Origin: an uncultured Treponema sp.
Lineage (GTDB): Bacteria > Spirochaetota > Spirochaetia > Treponematales > Treponemataceae
Assembly: GCA_947178095.1 (NCBI GenBank)
Contig: CAMWWZ010000002.1
Location: 17,966-81,965 of the forward strand
Direction: 5' to 3'
Length of the DNA: 64,000 nt
The notes beneath the pieces are model-generated. The model saw only the letters and a program-made list of their open reading frames with translations, was not told the DNA's origin and ran no database searches. Positions 37,525-46,004 of the stretch are shown here, in pieces (position 1 is the stretch's first letter; the number at the start of each line of letters is the position of its first letter). A program made the translations under genes and the position numbers.

Positions 37525-38511
37525 ATGAAGAAGAATTTTAGAAACACGCTGATTCTTTTTTCGTTCGGGATTTTGGTAGTGGCAATTCCGACCGCCTTGA
37601 TTGCGCTTGGCGTTCTCAATGCGTACACGGCGCAGATTTTTACGCTCGCGGGAATCAACGCGATAATGGCTTTGAGCGTGAATATAATTTGCGGAATCAC
37701 GGGGCAGCTTTCTTTGGGGCAGGCGGGCTTTATGGCAATCGGCGGCTACGCTACGATTTTGCTTTGCCAGAACGCGCATCTTCCGCTCGCGCTCGCGATA
37801 ATTTTTGCCGCAATAATCACGGCGTTCTTTGGATTTTTGATTGGATTTCCAACGCTCAGGCTTGAAGGCGACTACCTTGCGATCGTTACGCTTGCGTTCG
37901 GCGAAATAATTCGCGTGGTGCTCGTAAATCTCAAGCAATGGACTGGCGGCCCGAACGGAATCCAATTCAATACGATTATGGTTTTCAATTCGGCGGTGGC
38001 GTTCGCGGCGATAACTGGAACGCTTGTTTTGCTCGTCGCGCTTGTTCAGAATTTCATTCGTTCGAGTTACGGCCGCGCGATTCTTGCCGTGCGCGAGGAC
38101 GAAATCGCCGCAGGCTCTAGCGGAATCAGCGTTTTTCGCTACAAAATGGCGGGCTTTGTGATCGCGTCGTTCGTGGCGGGAGTGGGCGGCGCACTTTACG
38201 TTTGCCTGATTGGATTTATCAAGCCGGATCAGGCGGGCTTTACGAAAAGCATCGACTATTTGATTTTCGTCGTTCTTGGCGGAATGGGTTCAACGACGGG
38301 AAGCGTGCTCGCGTCTTATGTGCTCACTTATTTGCAGGAATTCCTGCGCTTCTTGCAAAATTACAGGCTGCTTTTTTATCCTGTCGTTCTCATCGTCGTG
38401 ATGATTTTCCGTCCGCAGGGATTGCTCGGAACGAAGGAAGTTTCGTTTGTGCGCGCGTGGGAAAAAGCCGTCGCGTTCGTAAGGAAAAAGGAAAAAGCGC
38501 GAGCGAAATAA
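37525..38511 (+). CDS. livM: branched-chain amino acid ABC transporter permease LivM
   Basis: 328 aa, second permease subunit. GINAIMALSVNIICGITGQLSLGQAGFMAIGGY, PTLRLEGDYLAIVTLAFGEI and VVLGGMGSTTGSVLA are family signatures. It follows livH by 15 bp. The last codons overlap a terminator-like hairpin. Confidence 0.95.
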   Translation: MKKNFRNTLILFSFGILVVAIPTALIALGVLNAYTAQIFTLAGINAIMALSVNIICGITGQLSLGQAGFMAIGGYATILLCQNAHLPLALAIIFAAIITAFFGFLIGFPTLRLEGDYLAIVTLAFGEIIRVVLVNLKQWTGGPNGIQFNTIMVFNSAVAFAAITGTLVLLVALVQNFIRSSYGRAILAVREDEIAAGSSGISVFRYKMAGFVIASFVAGVGGALYVCLIGFIKPDQAGFTKSIDYLIFVVLGGMGSTTGSVLASYVLTYLQEFLRFLQNYRLLFYPVVLIVVMIFRPQGLLGTKEVSFVRAWEKAVAFVRKKEKARAK

Positions 38512-38524
38512 AAACGCGCTTTTT
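38492..38524 (+). terminator. terminator at the end of livM
   Basis: AAAAAGCGCG and its complement CGCGCTTTTT flank a 13-base loop. The stem begins inside the livM coding region. A repeat block (38540-38650) follows before livG. Confidence 0.6.
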
Positions 38525-38539
38525 GTGCGGACTAAGGTA

Positions 38540-38650
38540 GCTTCGAGTTTTTGCGATTTTCGGAAGCGAAGCGAACGAAAATGCGAGCCTTGATAGCAAA
38601 TCTTTTATTTGCGGCGCAAGCCAAAAACTCGGTAAGCAGGCGAAGCCTGC
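38540..38650. repeat. dispersed repeat block between livM and livG
   Basis: It contains CGAGTTTTTG and, inverted, CCAAAAACTCG, then GGTAAGCAGGCGAAGCCTGC. The complement of the last part (GCTTACCGAGTTTTT) recurs at 42120, 62247 and 62723. It has no coding sense and lies in the operon between permease and ATPase genes. Confidence 0.6.
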
Positions 38651-38672
38651 GATGCAATTTGGAGAAAAAATT

Positions 38673-39455
38673 ATGCAGAGTGAAATGGTGCTTCAAGCCA
38701 ACAATGTTTCGATAACGTTCGGCGGACTTCGCGCGGTGAACGAATTCAACTGCGAACTTTTCGCCGGCGAACTTGTCGGGCTTATCGGACCGAACGGCGC
38801 GGGAAAAACGACCGTGTTCAATATGTTGAGCGGCGTTTATTCACCCACGGAAGGTCAAATAAATTTTTGGGACAAAAGCGGCAAAGTGCGCGTGATAAAC
38901 AAAATGAATCCCGCAGGCCACTGCCGAATCGGTATCGCGCGAACTTTCCAAAACATCCGACTTTTCGGAACGCTTTCCGTGGCGGACAATGTGAAAGTCG
39001 CGCTCCACAATTCGCGCCACGCAAATCCTTTGGACGTGATTTTGCGTCTGCCGAAATTCAGGCAGGACGAAAAATGGATGCAGGAAAAGTCCGAGCAACT
39101 TCTTTCGATTTTCAAAATCGATTCGAAAAAAGACGAGCTTGCGAAAAACTTGCCTTACGGCGAACAGCGAAAATTGGAAATTGCGCGCGCGCTTGCTTCT
39201 TCCCCGAAACTTCTTTTGCTTGACGAGCCTGCGGCGGGAATGAACGGACAGGAAACCGAAGATTTGATGAATTTGATTGCGTTCATCAGAAAAGAATTCA
39301 ATGTGACGATTTTGCTCATCGAGCACGACATGCGCCTTGTGATGGGAATTTGCGAGCGAATCATGGTTTTGGATTACGGAAGGAAAATCGCGCAGGGCAC
39401 GCCCGATGAAATCAGGCAGAATCCGCAGGTGATAAAAGCGTATTTGGGAAATTGA
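38673..39455 (+). CDS. livG: branched-chain amino acid ABC transporter ATPase LivG
   Basis: 260 aa. Walker [10 protein letters not shown], LivG-type insert with [21 protein letters not shown], signature [15 protein letters not shown] (in place of LSGGQ), Walker [13 protein letters not shown] and switch [11 protein letters not shown]. Start chosen at 38673 after GGAGAAAAAA. The track start lies in the repeat block. Confidence 0.96.
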   Translation: MQSEMVLQANNVSITFGGLRAVNEFNCELFAGELVGLIGPNGAGKTTVFNMLSGVYSPTEGQINFWDKSGKVRVINKMNPAGHCRIGIARTFQNIRLFGTLSVADNVKVALHNSRHANPLDVILRLPKFRQDEKWMQEKSEQLLSIFKIDSKKDELAKNLPYGEQRKLEIARALASSPKLLLLDEPAAGMNGQETEDLMNLIAFIRKEFNVTILLIEHDMRLVMGICERIMVLDYGRKIAQGTPDEIRQNPQVIKAYLGN

Positions 39456-39486
39456 CGTTTGGAAAATAAGGAGCGAGAAAAAAAAT

Positions 39487-40191
39487 ATGTTGCAAGTTGA
39501 AAATTTGGAAGTTTCTTACGGCGCAATCAACGCGCTTCGCAATGTCAGTTTTCATGTGGAACAAGGCGAAATAATTTCTCTGATTGGCTCGAACGGCGCG
39601 GGCAAGACGACAACTCTTCACGCCATTTCGAACATCATAAAAAAACGCGCTGGAGAAATCCTTTTTGAAGGCGAGGACATCACGCATCTTGCGCCCGACA
39701 TGATTGTCCGAAAAAAATTGATTCAAGTGCCTGAAGGCCGGCGCATTTTTTTGAATCTTTCTGTCCGCGACAATTTGGAAATGGGCGCATTCACTCGAAC
39801 CGACAAGGACGGAATAAAGCGCGACATGCAAAAAGTTTTCGAACTTTTTCCGCGCCTCAAAGAACGCGTGAGCCAGATTTCTGGAACGCTTTCCGGCGGC
39901 GAACTGCAAATGCTCGCGATGGGACGCGCGCTCATGTCAAATCCAAAGCTGCTTTTGCTCGACGAGCCGAGCATGGGACTTGCGCCGATTCTCGTGGATG
40001 AAATTTTTGAAATCGTGCAAAAAATCAACAAAACTGGAACTACGGTTTTGCTCGTGGAACAAAACGCGTTCAAGGCGCTTTCGATTTCGAACCGCGCGTA
40101 TGTTTTGGAAACTGGAAAAATTTCCAAGGAAGGGCTTGCTTCGGATTTGGCGAACGACCCGGCGGTAAAAGAAGCGTATTTGGGCGGATGA
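39487..40191 (+). CDS. livF: branched-chain amino acid ABC transporter ATPase LivF
   Basis: 234 aa. Walker A GSNGAGKTT, then VPEGRRIFLNLSVRDNLEMGAF, signature TLSGGELQMLAMGRAL, Walker B LLLLDEPSMGLAP and LLVEQNAFKALSIS. It forms the ATPase heterodimer with LivG and completes the transporter J-H-M-G-F. Confidence 0.96.
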   Translation: MLQVENLEVSYGAINALRNVSFHVEQGEIISLIGSNGAGKTTTLHAISNIIKKRAGEILFEGEDITHLAPDMIVRKKLIQVPEGRRIFLNLSVRDNLEMGAFTRTDKDGIKRDMQKVFELFPRLKERVSQISGTLSGGELQMLAMGRALMSNPKLLLLDEPSMGLAPILVDEIFEIVQKINKTGTTVLLVEQNAFKALSISNRAYVLETGKISKEGLASDLANDPAVKEAYLGG

Positions 40192-40263
40192 TTTCGCAAG
40201 GCTTGGCTTTCACAAAACTCGCGAAGTCAAACATTTGTAAGGGCTTCAGAAAACAAGGAAAAA

Positions 40264-40938
40264 ATGCGAAAAATTATTCAGTTGAAATTCATTATTAGCA
40301 TATTTTTTTTGTGCTTTTCTTTGATGAGTCTGAAAGGAAAGCCGCTGATGAAAAAAATTGTCTTTGAGCCGCAGGCGTGGAACGAACTGGGATTTAGCTG
40401 GAATGAGTATGTATGGAGCGAATTCGAAAATCCGTGCAGCCCGAACATAGACATGCTCAAGATGAATACGGTTTCAATAAACATTCCCGAAAAAATCCGC
40501 GCAAGCAAAAAAGGCGTCGCGAAAATTCCTGTTCCGGTTTGCGTGTCTTTTTATCTTACAGAATATCGATATTATAAATACATTAATCCGAAATACGAAA
40601 AAATGATTCACGTAAAATCTTTGGACGAAACGGAATCCGTGTTTTTGCATTGTCCGATAGAGCGCATCGTAAAATATAATGGCGAGCAGCCTCAGGAAGT
40701 TTTGGCTCCCGATCCTTTGCGGGAGGAATACGAAAAAAAGCGGTTCGAAATGATTCAAAAATGCAAAGACTTGCCGGATGAAAGGCTTGATGAAGGTTAT
40801 GTGTACGGAGTGAACTTGACATTTAATCTCAGCGATTATATGGACGAGCCTTTGCAATGCGGAAGGTATGAAATTTATTTTACATACTGCGGCCTTGAAA
40901 GCGAGCGCAGGATTGTGGAAATAACGTATAAGAAATAG
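40264..40938 (+). CDS. secreted protein of unknown function
   Basis: 224 aa. N-terminal signal peptide (MRKIIQLKFIISIFFLCFSLMSL, then KGKP) and a mature part rich in aromatic and charged residues: WNELGFSWNEYVWSEFENPC, FYLTEYRYYKYINPKYEKM, CGRYEIYFTYCG. No family recognised. AAGGAAAAA precedes the ATG. It is 72 bp after livF and may or may not share its transcript. Confidence 0.8.
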   Translation: MRKIIQLKFIISIFFLCFSLMSLKGKPLMKKIVFEPQAWNELGFSWNEYVWSEFENPCSPNIDMLKMNTVSINIPEKIRASKKGVAKIPVPVCVSFYLTEYRYYKYINPKYEKMIHVKSLDETESVFLHCPIERIVKYNGEQPQEVLAPDPLREEYEKKRFEMIQKCKDLPDERLDEGYVYGVNLTFNLSDYMDEPLQCGRYEIYFTYCGLESERRIVEITYKK

Positions 40939-40950
40939 ATGAGATTTGGC

Positions 40951-40979
40951 TTGCACAGCGCAAAAAAATTTTGTATGCT
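40951..40979 (+). promoter_or_regulatory. promoter of the Holliday-junction-resolvase-like gene, leaderless layout
   Basis: TTGCAC, 17-bp spacer, TATGCT, then six bases to the ATG at 40986. Confidence 0.6.
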
Positions 40980-40985
40980 GAAAAT

Positions 40986-41444
40986 ATGTCTTTCAATTAT
41001 TTAAAAAATATTTTCGAACTTTTGTTGCAAAATCGCGGCGCATCGATTTTGTTGTGCGCATTATTTTTGCTTGCTGCGGCATTCGCATTTTTTTTGGGAA
41101 GAATTTTTTCGCGTGTTGAATTTGAATCAAAGCTGAAAAAAAGAATTTCTTCGGAACGCGCGGACGCAATAAAACGCTCGCGCTCGGTTTTGGGTGGGCT
41201 TGCTGGCGAACAAATCGCGCCGTTTTTGCCGGGCTTTCCGTGCAATCCTGCCGATGCGCGATTCCTCGGAAAGCCTGTGGATTTCGTGGCGTTTTGCGGC
41301 GTGGCGCAAGAAGATAAAATCCATGAAATTCTTTTCGTGGAAGTAAAAAGCGGCGACGCCACACTTTCCCGCCGCGAAAAGGAAATCCGAGAATGCGTGG
41401 AAAACGGGCGCGTCCGATTCGAAGTCTATAACATTCCGGAATAG
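40986..41444 (+). CDS. membrane-anchored endonuclease related to archaeal Holliday junction resolvase
   Basis: 152 aa. One N-terminal membrane segment (ILLCALFLLAAAFAFFLG) precedes a restriction-endonuclease-like domain: GLAGEQIAPFLPGFPCNPADARFLGKPVDFVAFCG with the metal-binding Asp, then ILFVEVKSGDATLSRREKEIRECV with the ExK pair, and a C-terminal GRVRFEVYNIPE. This matches the family annotated as Holliday-junction-resolvase-related endonuclease; its cellular role is not established. I start at 40986, six bases after the -10, rather than at the TTG of the track, which overlaps the promoter. Confidence 0.85.
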   Translation: MSFNYLKNIFELLLQNRGASILLCALFLLAAAFAFFLGRIFSRVEFESKLKKRISSERADAIKRSRSVLGGLAGEQIAPFLPGFPCNPADARFLGKPVDFVAFCGVAQEDKIHEILFVEVKSGDATLSRREKEIRECVENGRVRFEVYNIPE

Positions 41445-41492
41445 CGCGGCGGCAGGCTGGAAGAGCTATGCGTTTTCGAAAAAGCCGTTCTT

Positions 41493-41858
41493 TCAAGTTT
41501 TGTTTTTATACGCATATCCGAAATTTATCGGCGGCGACGTTACGGAAATATAAATGAATTCTTCGTTCGAATCGTTGCGCAAGCCGTGGACATCGCCTTC
41601 GGCAAATCGCGCGACATCCCCCGCCTGAAAATCTTTTTCCTTGTCGTCCGCGAGCAAAAGAATTCCTTTGCCTTTGATGGCGTACCATATTTGCTCCGAT
41701 GCTTCGTGCGTGTGGCGCGGCTGAATGGCGGAAGGCTCAAGATGAACTTCCGTAATCGTAACGCGCTCGCTTTTCGAATTTTCGGGATTGAGGATTTGCC
41801 GCGAAATCACGCCCGGATTGGAAAGATTTTTTACATTCTCTTTTTTGATAAATTCCAT
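41493..41858 (-). CDS. cupin-domain protein
   Basis: 121 aa, single small beta-barrel. The cupin motifs are visible: RHTHEASEQIWYAIKGKGILLL (metal-binding His/His/Glu in motif 1) and DVARFAEGDVHGLRNDSNEEFIYISV (motif 2 with His). Such proteins bind metals or small ligands; no substrate can be named. It converges on the nuclease gene and stands alone. Confidence 0.88.
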   Translation of the reverse strand: MEFIKKENVKNLSNPGVISRQILNPENSKSERVTITEVHLEPSAIQPRHTHEASEQIWYAIKGKGILLLADDKEKDFQAGDVARFAEGDVHGLRNDSNEEFIYISVTSPPINFGYAYKNKT

Positions 41859-42303
41859 TGCATTTCCTGTAAAAATTTTTGCGCGATTTTAGCGCATTTA
41901 TTGGACGCGCTTGTCGAAAAGATAATATCATTTTTTGCGAATTTTTTCAATATCGCGTCATCGCAAAAAAAAATGTAAAAAAAATCCTTAAATCCTATTG
42001 ACAAAGTATGATTTATAAAATAAACTATAGTTATCCTATGGATTTAATGGGAAATAATTTGGGTTTTGCGGAACAAAAATTTTCGCTTCCGCTGGTGCTA
42101 GGTCGCAGCGCGGTGCGCTGCTTACCGAGTTTTTTTGCTCGCGGTGCGAACAAAAAAAACTCGCAACTACTTTATTTAAGATTAAAATTTTCGCGAGTTT
42201 TACAAAGTAAAACTCGTAAGCAAGTCGCAAGACTTGCGATTTTCGCTTCCGCAAGGGGCTTCAAATTAATTTCAATTGTTTCCCACTAATTCTATATGAA
42301 TAA
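41859..42303. other. intergenic region with promoter-like sites and dispersed repeats
   Basis: About 445 bp with no gene. It holds TTGACA (41998-42003), 17-bp spacer, TAAACT facing right. Then comes a block of modules seen elsewhere: TTTTCGCTTCCGC, GCTGCTTACCGAGTTTTT with a partly inverted AAAAAAACTCGC, CGAGTTTTAC/GTAAAACTCG and AAGTCGCAAGACTTGCGA. The small ORFs here look random. Confidence 0.55.
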
Positions 42304-42332
42304 TTGACAAAATCATGCGGAGGTGCTACAAT
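42304..42332 (+). promoter_or_regulatory. promoter of the Rrf2 gene
   Basis: TTGACA, 17-bp spacer, TACAAT, then eight bases to the ATG at 42341. No Shine-Dalgarno lies after the -10. Near-consensus, so strong. Confidence 0.75.
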
Positions 42333-42340
42333 GTGTTAAT

Positions 42341-42766
42341 ATGGAAATTTCAACTCGCGGAAGATATTCGCTTTGTTTTATGATTTTCGTGGCGCAGCAT
42401 TCGAATGGCAATTTTGTGTCGCTCAGGGACGTTTCCGAAAGTCAAGGCATTTCGATAAAATATCTCGAGCAAATCACAGCTCTTTTGAGCAAGGCAGGGC
42501 TTCTCGTAAGCGCGCGCGGACCTGCGGGCGGCTACAAACTTTCCAAGCCTGTGGAGCAATACAGCGCGGCGGAAATTTTGCGCGTAACCGAAGGCCACCT
42601 CGCGCCGGAAGTTTCCGAAGGCGGCGCAAAAAAGAAAGGTCAAATCAGCACGCGCCGTTTTTGGGAAGGGCTGGGCAAAGCAATTGAAGGATTTCTTGAA
42701 AGCGTTTCGCTTAAAGATTTGGTGGAACAAAGCGCGGGCGAAGAAAATTATGTTTATGTGATTTAG
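42341..42766 (+). CDS. Rrf2-family transcriptional regulator, CymR-like
   Basis: 141 aa. N-terminal winged helix typical of Rrf2 proteins: MEISTRGRYSLCFMIFVAQ, VSLRDVSESQGISIKYLEQITALLSKAGLLVSARGPAGGYKL. The three clustered cysteines that bind the Fe-S cluster in IscR and NsrR are absent (only Cys12). That fits the cluster-free CymR group, which senses cysteine status through CysK. cysK begins 94 bp downstream, so regulation of cysteine synthesis is a reasonable inference. I use the ATG at 42341; the track GTG at 42323 overlaps the promoter. Confidence 0.9.
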   Translation: MEISTRGRYSLCFMIFVAQHSNGNFVSLRDVSESQGISIKYLEQITALLSKAGLLVSARGPAGGYKLSKPVEQYSAAEILRVTEGHLAPEVSEGGAKKKGQISTRRFWEGLGKAIEGFLESVSLKDLVEQSAGEENYVYVI

Positions 42767-42860
42767 GCGGATTTTTCACGGCGTTTTATGAGTCGGGAAA
42801 AATTTGCGCAAGGAATTTGCGTTCGTTCGCAAAATTTATTTTGAATACTTGGAGAAAAAA

Positions 42861-43793
42861 ATGGCAAAAATTTACACTTCGGCGGATCAGCTCATCGGGC
42901 GCACTCCGCTTTTTGAGTTGACTCACATCGAAAAAGAATTCGGACTTTCCGCGCGCATTTTGGCAAAGCTCGAACTGTTCAATGTTACGGGAAGCGTGAA
43001 AGACAGGATTGCAAAGGCGATGATTGACGATGCGGAAAAATCCGGCCGTCTCAAGCCGGGCGCGACGATAATCGAGCCGACGAGCGGCAACACCGGAATC
43101 GGGCTTGCTTCGGTGGGAACGGCACGCGGCTACAAAGTGATAATCGTCATGCCCGAAACGATGAGCGTCGAACGGCGGCAGCTCATCAAAGCTTATGGCG
43201 CGGAAATCGTCCTCACGGACGGCGCGAAAGGAATGAAAGGCGCGATCGAAAAAGCCGAAGAACTTTTGAAAACCGAGCCGAACGGATTCATTCCAGGGCA
43301 ATTCGAAAATCCCGCGAATCCTGAAGCGCATTTAAAAAGCACGGGCCCTGAAATTTTCGAGGACGCGGACGGCAAGGTCGATTATTTCGTTGCGGGCGTG
43401 GGCACGGGCGGCACTTTGACAGGCGTTGGAAAATTCCTCAAAAAGAAAATCAAGGACGTGAAAATCGTGGCGGTGGAGCCGTCCGCTTCACCAGTGCTTT
43501 CCGAGGGAAAAGCGGGCGCGCATAAAATCCAAGGAATAGGCGCGGGCTTTGTTCCGAAAGTTTTGGACACGAAAATCTACGACGAAATCATCACCGTGGA
43601 AAACGAGGACGCTTTCGAAAAAGGCGCGCTCATGGGAAAAAAGGAAGGCGTGCTTGTGGGCATCTCAAGCGGCGCGGCTTTGCATGCGGCAATCCAAATC
43701 GCAAAACGCCCCGAGGCGGCGGGCAAAACAATCGTCGTCCTTCTTCCCGATGCCGGCGACAGGTATCTTTCCACGCCGATGTTCCAAAGTTAA
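42861..43793 (+). CDS. cysK: cysteine synthase A (O-acetylserine sulfhydrylase)
   Basis: 310-aa PLP enzyme that makes cysteine from O-acetylserine and sulfide. [15 protein letters not shown] holds the PLP lysine, [12 protein letters not shown] binds the substrate carboxylate, [12 protein letters not shown] binds the PLP phosphate, and [11 protein letters not shown] and [13 protein letters not shown] are near the end. Start at 42861 follows GGAGAAAAAA. Together with the Rrf2 gene it forms a probable cysteine-responsive unit. Confidence 0.95.
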   Translation: MAKIYTSADQLIGRTPLFELTHIEKEFGLSARILAKLELFNVTGSVKDRIAKAMIDDAEKSGRLKPGATIIEPTSGNTGIGLASVGTARGYKVIIVMPETMSVERRQLIKAYGAEIVLTDGAKGMKGAIEKAEELLKTEPNGFIPGQFENPANPEAHLKSTGPEIFEDADGKVDYFVAGVGTGGTLTGVGKFLKKKIKDVKIVAVEPSASPVLSEGKAGAHKIQGIGAGFVPKVLDTKIYDEIITVENEDAFEKGALMGKKEGVLVGISSGAALHAAIQIAKRPEAAGKTIVVLLPDAGDRYLSTPMFQS

Positions 43794-43893
43794 AATCGCG
43801 TTTGCCCTTCCCACGTTTTTTTTCATCACGATGTTTTTTGCGAATGTTGGAGTGCGTGTGGTAGGGGTAAAACAAAGTCAAGCCAATCTCGCT

Positions 43894-43913
43894 TCTAACA
43901 CAGGAAAAATTAT
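43894..43913 (+). repeat. left 20-bp direct repeat flanking hicAB
   Basis: TCTAACACAGGAAAAATTAT, identical to the copy at 44594-44613. The two copies are exactly 700 bp apart. Confidence 0.95.
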
Positions 43914-43920
43914 AAAAGCC

Positions 43921-43948
43921 TTGACAATGTGTATAAAGTGTGTATAAT
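43921..43948 (+). promoter_or_regulatory. hicAB promoter, leaderless layout
   Basis: TTGACA, 16-bp spacer, TATAAT, then six bases to the GTG at 43955. It is full consensus at both hexamers. Confidence 0.75.
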
Positions 43949-43954
43949 AACATT

Positions 43955-44125
43955 GTGAAAAGAAAGGAATTGGAAAAGCGTCTTAAAAAAGCGGGCTTCG
44001 TTTTTGTGCGACACGGTGGAAAACACGATGTTTTCCAAAGGGGCAAGGACGAAGAGCAGCTGCCAAGACATACGGAAATAAATGAAAAACTCGCGAAAGC
44101 CATTATAAAAAAATGGGGACTGTAA
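43955..44125 (+). CDS. hicA: HicA-type mRNA interferase toxin
   Basis: 56 aa with the compact dsRBD-like fold of HicA: KRKELEKRLKKAGFVFVRHGGKHDVFQRG carries the catalytic His in GGKHDVF, and the C-terminus is LPRHTEINEKLAKAIIKKWGL. HicA cleaves mRNA and is blocked by HicB. I choose GTG 43955 because the track start at 43940 overlaps the -10 element. hicB starts 47 bp downstream. The order toxin then antitoxin is usual for this family. Confidence 0.88.
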   Translation: MKRKELEKRLKKAGFVFVRHGGKHDVFQRGKDEEQLPRHTEINEKLAKAIIKKWGL

Positions 44126-44172
44126 ATTTTCCGAGTGAAATGGCGGCGCAATCTTTTCCAGGAGGTGATTTT

Positions 44173-44586
44173 ATGAACGTTGTTTTTCCTGCTGTTTTTA
44201 CGGAGACAGGCTGCAAAAAAGGTGAAGTGCTGGTGTACATTCCGGACATAAACGGAATGACGGAAGGAAACGGAATTGCGGATGCCATCGAAATGGCAAA
44301 GGATTATATAGGCAACGCGCTTTTTTCCAAGAAAGATTCGGATGTGCCGGAGGGCAAAAAGATTGGCGAAATCGACTTGAAGGCAAGCCCTTTTTTCGAG
44401 GACGGCAAAACATTCGTTTCCCTTGTGGATGTCGATTTGGACGCTTTCAGGCGGCAAAAAAAATCAAGGAGCGTTCGAAGGAATATCACGCTTCCTCAAT
44501 GGCTTGACGATATGGCGAGCGCCGCAAAACTGAACGTGTCCGCGATAGCGCAGGGCGCGCTCAAAAAAGAACTGGGCATTATGTGA
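44173..44586 (+). CDS. hicB: HicB-type antitoxin
   Basis: 137 aa. The N-terminal HicB fold (FPAVFTETGCKKGEVLVYIPDINGMTEGNGIADAIEMAKDYIG) neutralises HicA. The C-terminal part (RRNITLPQWLDDMASAAKLNVSAIAQGALKKEL) is a ribbon-helix-helix-like DNA-binding domain that would autoregulate the operon. ATG at 44173 has a strong SD (GGAGGTGA). The gene ends seven bases before the right 20-bp repeat. Confidence 0.9.
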   Translation: MNVVFPAVFTETGCKKGEVLVYIPDINGMTEGNGIADAIEMAKDYIGNALFSKKDSDVPEGKKIGEIDLKASPFFEDGKTFVSLVDVDLDAFRRQKKSRSVRRNITLPQWLDDMASAAKLNVSAIAQGALKKELGIM

Positions 44587-44593
44587 TGCATCA

Positions 44594-44613
44594 TCTAACA
44601 CAGGAAAAATTAT
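44594..44613 (+). repeat. right 20-bp direct repeat, includes the mnmA ribosome-binding site
   Basis: Second copy of TCTAACACAGGAAAAATTAT. The AGGAAAA inside it is the Shine-Dalgarno of mnmA, whose ATG begins at 44612 in the last bases of the repeat. Confidence 0.95.
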
Positions 44614-45778
44614 GACTTACATCGAACAAGACCTTCCGCCTTCCGGCTCAAATGTTTTGGTCGGAATGTCCGGCGGAGTGGATTCCACATTGACCGCGCT
44701 TCTTCTCAAGCAAAACGGCTGCCGAGTGATTGGCGTTACGATGTCGCTTTGGGACGAATCTTTGGGAAAATACGAAGCCGAGGATTTCGAGGCTTGCTTC
44801 GGGCCGGGCGAAAAACAGAACATAGAAGAATGCCAAAATTTTTGCGCGGCGCACGGAATCGAATATCACGTGGCCGATGTGAAATCGCGTTACAAAAAAT
44901 TCGTTTTGGAATATTTCAAAAAAGAATATCGCGCGGGACGCACGCCGAATCCGTGCATCATTTGCAACCAAAAAATAAAATTCGGCGCGTTGCTTGAAAC
45001 GGCGCAAAGTCTCGGAATTGAATTCGATTATTTTTGCACGGGACATTATGCGAAAATCGTGCGCCCCGAAAGCGGCGTTTTCGGAACGGATTCGCGGCCG
45101 TTCATGATTGCAAATGCGAGTGATTCGCTCAAAGATCAAACTTATTTTCTTTACCGAATTCCTTCCGAAGTTTTGAGCCGAGTTCGATTTCCGCTTGGAA
45201 CGATGAAAAAATCGCAAGTCTTCGATTTGGCGAAGCGGCAAAAACTCGAAGCCGCAAACCGCGAGGAAAGCCAGGATTTTATCGGGCAAAAATATTTCGA
45301 CGCGCTTTTTTCCGACACGCCGAGCGAGCAGGGCGACATCGTGGATTTGGACGGACACATTTTGGGAAAGCACAGGGGCATCGAGCATTACACCGTCGGG
45401 CAGCGGCGCGGGCTTGGAGTGGCGGCGAACCATCCGCTTTATGTCCATTCAATTGACGCGAAAAATAATTTGGTCGTGCTTGCGCCAGACGACGCGCTTT
45501 TTTCCGATTCGCTCATCGCGGACGATTTTGTTTGGCCGGGCGGAATCGAGCCTTCCGCTCCGTTTGAAGCGATGGCAAAAATACGATTGGCAAGCAAGCC
45601 AGTTGAATGCAAAGTGGAACGCCTTTGCGATTACGAAATTGCGTCGGGCGATTTCATCGGAACGCCGTGGCGCATCACGTTCGCACAAGCGCAGCGAGCC
45701 GTCGCGCCGGGACAATCCGTGGTACTGTATCAAGACGGCGTGATTGTGGGCGGCGGCATTATCGCAAAGGCGATGTGA
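44612..45778 (+). CDS. mnmA: tRNA-specific 2-thiouridylase
   Basis: 388 aa. Adds sulfur to U34 of tRNA for Lys, Glu and Gln. PP-loop GMSGGVDST, then YFKKEYRAGRTPNPCIICNQKIKF with catalytic Cys, GHYAKI, SLKDQTYFLYRIP, the loop KYFDALF and GQRRGLGVAANHPLYV; the second catalytic Cys expected near residue 200 is not obvious in this reading. Its upstream region is interrupted by the hicAB cassette, but the ribosome-binding site is kept. Confidence 0.93.
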   Translation: MTYIEQDLPPSGSNVLVGMSGGVDSTLTALLLKQNGCRVIGVTMSLWDESLGKYEAEDFEACFGPGEKQNIEECQNFCAAHGIEYHVADVKSRYKKFVLEYFKKEYRAGRTPNPCIICNQKIKFGALLETAQSLGIEFDYFCTGHYAKIVRPESGVFGTDSRPFMIANASDSLKDQTYFLYRIPSEVLSRVRFPLGTMKKSQVFDLAKRQKLEAANREESQDFIGQKYFDALFSDTPSEQGDIVDLDGHILGKHRGIEHYTVGQRRGLGVAANHPLYVHSIDAKNNLVVLAPDDALFSDSLIADDFVWPGGIEPSAPFEAMAKIRLASKPVECKVERLCDYEIASGDFIGTPWRITFAQAQRAVAPGQSVVLYQDGVIVGGGIIAKAM

Positions 45779-45909
45779 AAATTGGATGCAAATTTTTTGT
45801 CGCGCGAAATGTGAAATGTGAGAGCGAAGCAGAATTCAAAAAATTTTTAAGATGCGCATTTTCTGAAATAAAAATTTTGCCACGATTAGAAAAGATTCGG
45901 CGCGTGTGA
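45775..45909 (+). CDS. possible small basic protein after mnmA
   Basis: 44 codons from a GTG overlapping the mnmA stop (GTGA): KFFVARNVKCESEAEFKKFLRCAFSEIKIL. It is basic and could be a helical peptide, but no family is recognised. It may be a chance frame. Nothing else is seen in the 226 bp between mnmA and the HTH gene. Confidence 0.25.
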   Translation: MKIGCKFFVARNVKCESEAEFKKFLRCAFSEIKILPRLEKIRRV

Positions 45910-46004
45910 TGAAGATGAATTTTCAAGATTAAAAAAATGTGTGGCTTTTACAAATTATTTGCGTTTTTCAAATTCGCCGTGCAACGAAAAAAAAGTGCTG
46001 GCAT

